A DNA stretch of 55,508 bases, from contig CAMEWS010000004.1 of the NCBI GenBank assembly GCA_945946765.1, forward strand, positions 1-55,508, given 5' to 3'. Below are positions 52,908-55,508 of the stretch, one piece after another (the first letter of the stretch is position 1; every line of letters starts with the position of its first letter). The position numbers and the translations under genes were made by a program. This DNA is from an uncultured Clostridia bacterium. Lineage in GTDB: Bacteria > Cyanobacteriota > Vampirovibrionia > Gastranaerophilales > Gastranaerophilaceae. The notes below the pieces were generated by a model. The model was given only the letters and a program-made list of their open reading frames with translations, was not told where the DNA came from and did not search any database.

Positions 52908-52937
52908 AAAAAGTTTATCCTTGTGGATAAACTTTTT
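52908..52937. terminator. Perfect hairpin, probable bidirectional terminator
   Basis: AAAAAGTTTATCC (52908-52920) pairs with GGATAAACTTTTT (52925-52937) around TTGT. T-runs on both sides suit it to end the rsmD-side transcript on the minus strand. Confidence 0.8.
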
Positions 52938-53009
52938 GAAAGTTTTTAAAATTTCCTTCACGCTCGAATAGACGGGCGAATTGTTACCCTGAATTTATAC
53001 ATGACATTT

Positions 53010-53552
53010 TTAAAAACAATCTAATTTTAAAAAGCTCACACATTTATCCGCATAAAACTTTTGTTTAATAATCTCAAAATCCAAAAAATTTATTTTTAAA
53101 TCTTTTGGATGTTCAAGAACAACAATTCCTTTATTATTTAAAATTTTATTGTTTTTAATTAACTCCAAAACCCCGTCATACAAACCACTTTGATAAGGCG
53201 GGTCTACAAAAATTACATCAAAATTTTGTGAAATATTTTTCAAAATTTTCAAACTGTCACCGCAAAAAAATTGAGGATTTAACCCAAGATTTTTTGCATT
53301 TTCTTTCAATAACAAAAAAGTTTTTCTGTCTTTTTCTATAAAAACACTATTTTCAAAACCTCGAGAAACAGCCTCAAACCCCATAATCCCCGAGCCGGCA
53401 AATACATCTAAAAAAGTTTTATTTTCAAAATCAATTAAAGAATAAAGCGAACTAAAAATGCTTTCTCTAACTTGAGAAAGAGTAGGTCGCACATTGCTGC
53501 CTTTTGGTGAATTTATTTTTCTGGATTTTAAATAACCGCCCGTAATAATCAT
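53010..53552 (-). CDS. rsmD: 16S rRNA (guanine(966)-N2)-methyltransferase RsmD
   Basis: Methylates G966 of 16S rRNA in the small subunit. The start IITGGYLKSRKINSPKGSNVRPT is the family's usual opening (shown in part: KSRKINSPKG). FLDVFAGSGIMGFEAVSRGF binds SAM and DPPYQ is the catalytic motif. The length is 180 aa. It starts eight bases after the dnaN stop, so the two share a transcript. There is no ribosome-binding site at the ATG. Confidence 0.93.
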   Translation of the reverse strand: MIITGGYLKSRKINSPKGSNVRPTLSQVRESIFSSLYSLIDFENKTFLDVFAGSGIMGFEAVSRGFENSVFIEKDRKTFLLLKENAKNLGLNPQFFCGDSLKILKNISQNFDVIFVDPPYQSGLYDGVLELIKNNKILNNKGIVVLEHPKDLKINFLDFEIIKQKFYADKCVSFLKLDCF

Positions 53553-53559
53553 AAGAAAA

Positions 53560-54699
53560 TTATTTAAGTTGAATAGGCATAATCAAACAAACGTAATCAA
53601 CATCATTTTCAGGTTTAAATAAAGTAGCGGAAAGACTACCGCCTAAGCCTATTCTTACATCTTCTGATTCCATAATTTTTAAAGAATCAAGAACATATTT
53701 GTAATTGAAAGCAATTGTCAATTCTTCATCACTGTATTGAGCGGAAATAGAATCTTCACCCAAACCTGCATCGGGTGTATCTGCTTTTAAGAAAAGAGTA
53801 TTTTCACCAAAAAGAAATCTGACAATGTTTGTTCTTTCGTTAACCATAACCGCAACTCTTTCAAGCGCAGAAATTAAATCTTCTCTTTTTAAAATTGCAT
53901 TTTTTTCACAAGATTGAGGAATTAGCTGTTTGTAAGGAGGAAACTCTCCTTCTAAAAGACGTGAAGTCATTATCATAGAAGATGTTTTGAAAACAATTTT
54001 TGTTTTTTCTATGTACAAAGAAACTTTTTCATCCTCTGATTGTTTTGCAACAGATGCAATTCTTAAAAATTCTTGCAAAGTTTTGGAAGGTACAACACAG
54101 TGAACTTCATCTTCTTTATCGTTGTTAATATTTTCAATAATTCTGGTTAATCTGTTTCCGTCTGTTGCTGCCATTTCCAATATATTTTTTGAAATAGAAC
54201 AAAAAACACCGCTTATAATATTTCTGCTTTCATAATTTGCTGCACAAAAAGCAGTATATTTTATACTTTTAAGAAAAGGATTTAAATCAACGTCTACACA
54301 TTCTTTTCCGTTTAATTCTTCTTCGTTAATTGTTTGAGGAAATTCTTGTGCAGAAATACCAATCAATTCAAATTTAGAATTACCACAAGAAATGGTAACA
54401 ACATTTGTTTCTTCATTTAATAAAAATTCAACAGGTTTGTTGCTTAAACGAGAAACAATTTCAGAAAGTTTTTTTGCAGGGAGTGTAATTTTTCCTGAAG
54501 TTTTTACGGAAGCAATTGTTTTTGAAACAACATTTATATCCAAATCGGTTGCTGAAAAAGTAATGTAATTATCGCTTTGTGCATTAATTAAAATATTGGC
54601 AAGTACAGGTTGAATTCCTCTTGCTACTGTAGTTTTTTCCACTACTTTTAAATTAGTAAGCAGAGATTCTTTATCTATAATAAATTCCATATTCGACAT
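53560..54699 (-). CDS. dnaN: DNA polymerase III beta sliding clamp
   Basis: A ring-shaped clamp that holds the replicative polymerase on DNA. The N-terminal MEFIIDKESLLTNLKVVEKTT and internal LPAKKLSEIVSRL fit, and the C-terminal VCLIMPIQL is the usual end (normally PMRL-like). The length is 379 aa. GGGAG precedes the ATG. There is no dnaA or recF beside it. The region upstream of its start is the AT-rich, repeat-bearing origin candidate. Confidence 0.96.
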   Translation of the reverse strand: MSNMEFIIDKESLLTNLKVVEKTTVARGIQPVLANILINAQSDNYITFSATDLDINVVSKTIASVKTSGKITLPAKKLSEIVSRLSNKPVEFLLNEETNVVTISCGNSKFELIGISAQEFPQTINEEELNGKECVDVDLNPFLKSIKYTAFCAANYESRNIISGVFCSISKNILEMAATDGNRLTRIIENINNDKEDEVHCVVPSKTLQEFLRIASVAKQSEDEKVSLYIEKTKIVFKTSSMIMTSRLLEGEFPPYKQLIPQSCEKNAILKREDLISALERVAVMVNERTNIVRFLFGENTLFLKADTPDAGLGEDSISAQYSDEELTIAFNYKYVLDSLKIMESEDVRIGLGGSLSATLFKPENDVDYVCLIMPIQLK

Positions 54700-55088
54700 T
54701 TTTTAATACTCCCGACGGTAACTTTTTTATTTTATTTAATTATAAAACAAAAACGATTTCTTTGTTTTTTATTTTTTCTGAAAGTTTTTATTCTTTATAT
54801 TATTTATTAATATATAAATATAATTATATAAAATAATAATAATAATAATAAGCAAAAAAAAATCTGTTCAAAACTATCTGAAAGTCTTTTGTATTATTGC
54901 TTTTACTTGTTCAAAATTCTGTCAAAAAACTGTAGAAATGTTGTTCAAAAATGTTCAAAACATTTTAAAAAATTTTTTATTTATAAATTGCCTGTTCAAT
55001 ACTCCTTATTTTTAAACAAGTTTTGAACAAGAAAAATAAGGCTTTGAACAGGTTATCTACAGCCAAAGGAATCATGATATTACAAATA
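54700..55088. other. Candidate replication origin (AT-rich, repeated 9-mers)
   Basis: No gene in this interval. TGTTCAAAA occurs at 54865-54873, 54908-54916, 54942-54950 and 54952-54960; one-mismatch copies are at 54993-55001 and 55042-55050 (minus strand), and an exact minus-strand copy TTTTGAACA at 55021-55029. TTATCTACA (55053-55061) is one base from TTATCCACA. An (AAT)n-type stretch (about 54830-54851) and other AT-rich tracts could melt. The cyanobacterial DnaA box is TTTTCCACA, so TTTTGAACA differs at two positions. Confidence 0.55.
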
Positions 55089-55089
55089 A

Positions 55090-55130
55090 AAAGCATGGTT
55101 ATTTTTAAAACCTGCTCCATGCTTTATTTT
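55090..55130. terminator. Terminator of the 101-aa gene
   Basis: AAAGCATGG (55090-55098) and CCATGCTTT (55117-55125) make a nine-base stem. On the minus strand it is followed by TTTTTATTT, and on the plus strand by ATTTTTAA. Confidence 0.75.
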
Positions 55131-55133
55131 TAA

Positions 55134-55439
55134 CTATTCTTTACAGTTTTTAAAATCATTAGCTTTTTTGTCATGTAACCAACGTGCCATTTTTTGCTGT
55201 TCAAAACTCAATGCAAAATTGTACAAACTTTGCATTAAATTTCTACCTGAAGGAGATTTTCCTATAAAAAGATTGTGTCCCACTTTGTTTTTTGCAATAT
55301 AAATTTCTTTTTGTAAAATTTTGTCTACATTGCTTTTTGCAGGGGTTTCTATCTTTTGTTTTAACCATACAAACAAAAGTGAAACTGATGGTTTTTGTTC
55401 ATTTGTTTTTAAAAAATCAGAAAATTCTTTTAATATCAT
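55134..55439 (-). CDS. Hypothetical protein beside the origin candidate (101 aa)
   Basis: I do not recognise a family. It is a basic, mostly helical protein with KSNVDKILQKEIYIAKNKVGH and GKSPSGRNLMQSLYNFAL. There is no signal peptide or membrane segment. AAAGAAAC lies before the ATG at moderate distance. Position beside the putative origin and contig end is the only context; another TGTTCAAAA copy (55198-55206) lies inside the gene. Confidence 0.55.
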   Translation of the reverse strand: MILKEFSDFLKTNEQKPSVSLLFVWLKQKIETPAKSNVDKILQKEIYIAKNKVGHNLFIGKSPSGRNLMQSLYNFALSFEQQKMARWLHDKKANDFKNCKE

Positions 55440-55458
55440 TTTTGTTTCTTTATTAAAT

Positions 55459-55508
55459 TTGTCTGAGGCGGCTTCGCTTGTAGAAGTGTAACGGAGTGCG
55501 AATGACGC
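55459..55508. repeat. 50-bp terminal inverted repeat, right copy
   Basis: Exact reverse complement of 5-54. It begins right upstream of the 101-aa gene's start and runs to the last base. Confidence 0.9.

Noticed and set aside
52922-52930. Exact TTATCCACA (minus strand), a perfect DnaA box, in the loop side of the hairpin at 52908-52937
   Set aside because: At this base composition a 9-mer of this kind is expected about once in the window by chance, and it is a single copy inside a terminator-like hairpin. It is kept apart from the clustered motifs near dnaN.

Overview
The window looks like an AT-rich (roughly one-third GC by eye), gene-dense chromosomal contig from a gut non-photosynthetic relative of Cyanobacteria (Vampirovibrionia/Melainabacteria, probably Gastranaerophilales). 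This is an inference. It rests on a Gram-negative envelope gene (kdsA), type IV pilus genes (pilT, pilD), a SigF-like sigma factor next to the prepilin peptidase, a DUF3536-type GH57 protein, acetate formation by a fused ADP-forming acetyl-CoA synthetase, and many short lineage-specific proteins. I saw no photosynthesis or respiration genes, rRNA, tRNA, CRISPR array or insertion sequence.

Layout. 0-10.3 kb is mostly minus strand: a GH57/DUF3536 glycosidase, a secreted protein, then the envelope/housekeeping run uppS-rdgB-cysS-coaE-small membrane protein-GT-C transferase, with an HxlR regulator upstream. 10.4-18 kb holds a GT-C membrane glycosyltransferase, a GT2 transferase, kdsA, pilT, a matrixin-like protease and the site-2 protease rseP. 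18-25 kb holds comF, ahcY, gpsA and several uncharacterised proteins, one of them a probable calpain-like cysteine peptidase. 25-31 kb holds a YebC protein, ilvD, rlmD and a membrane GT2 synthase. 31-37 kb is plus strand: coaD, a coiled-coil protein, small lineage-specific proteins, a radical SAM protein and the acetyl-CoA synthetase. 37-40.5 kb holds murJ and a SpoIID-domain protein. 40.6-49.7 kb holds a SWIM-SNF2 helicase behind a strong promoter and structured leader, lysS, a class II aldolase, sigma factor plus pilD, a soluble histidine kinase and gmk. 50-52.8 kb is an accessory module: a peptidoglycan-binding-like protein, a protein with a phage MuF-type Cys/His motif and an unknown C-terminal domain, and two membrane proteins, each with its own leaderless-type promoter. 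The right end has rsmD, dnaN and an AT-rich intergenic region with repeated TGTTCAAAA motifs that is a good replication-origin candidate.

Non-coding structure is unusually rich. The contig ends are a 50-bp inverted repeat. Several intergenic spaces hold mosaics of short palindromes, some starting exactly at stop codons and some inflating neighbouring ORFs at the N-terminus. Four genes without a ribosome-binding site have TATAAT exactly six bases before ATG, which predicts leaderless mRNAs.

Most housekeeping calls rest on clear motifs. Calls for the lineage-specific proteins, the accessory module and the origin are inference from sequence reading alone.
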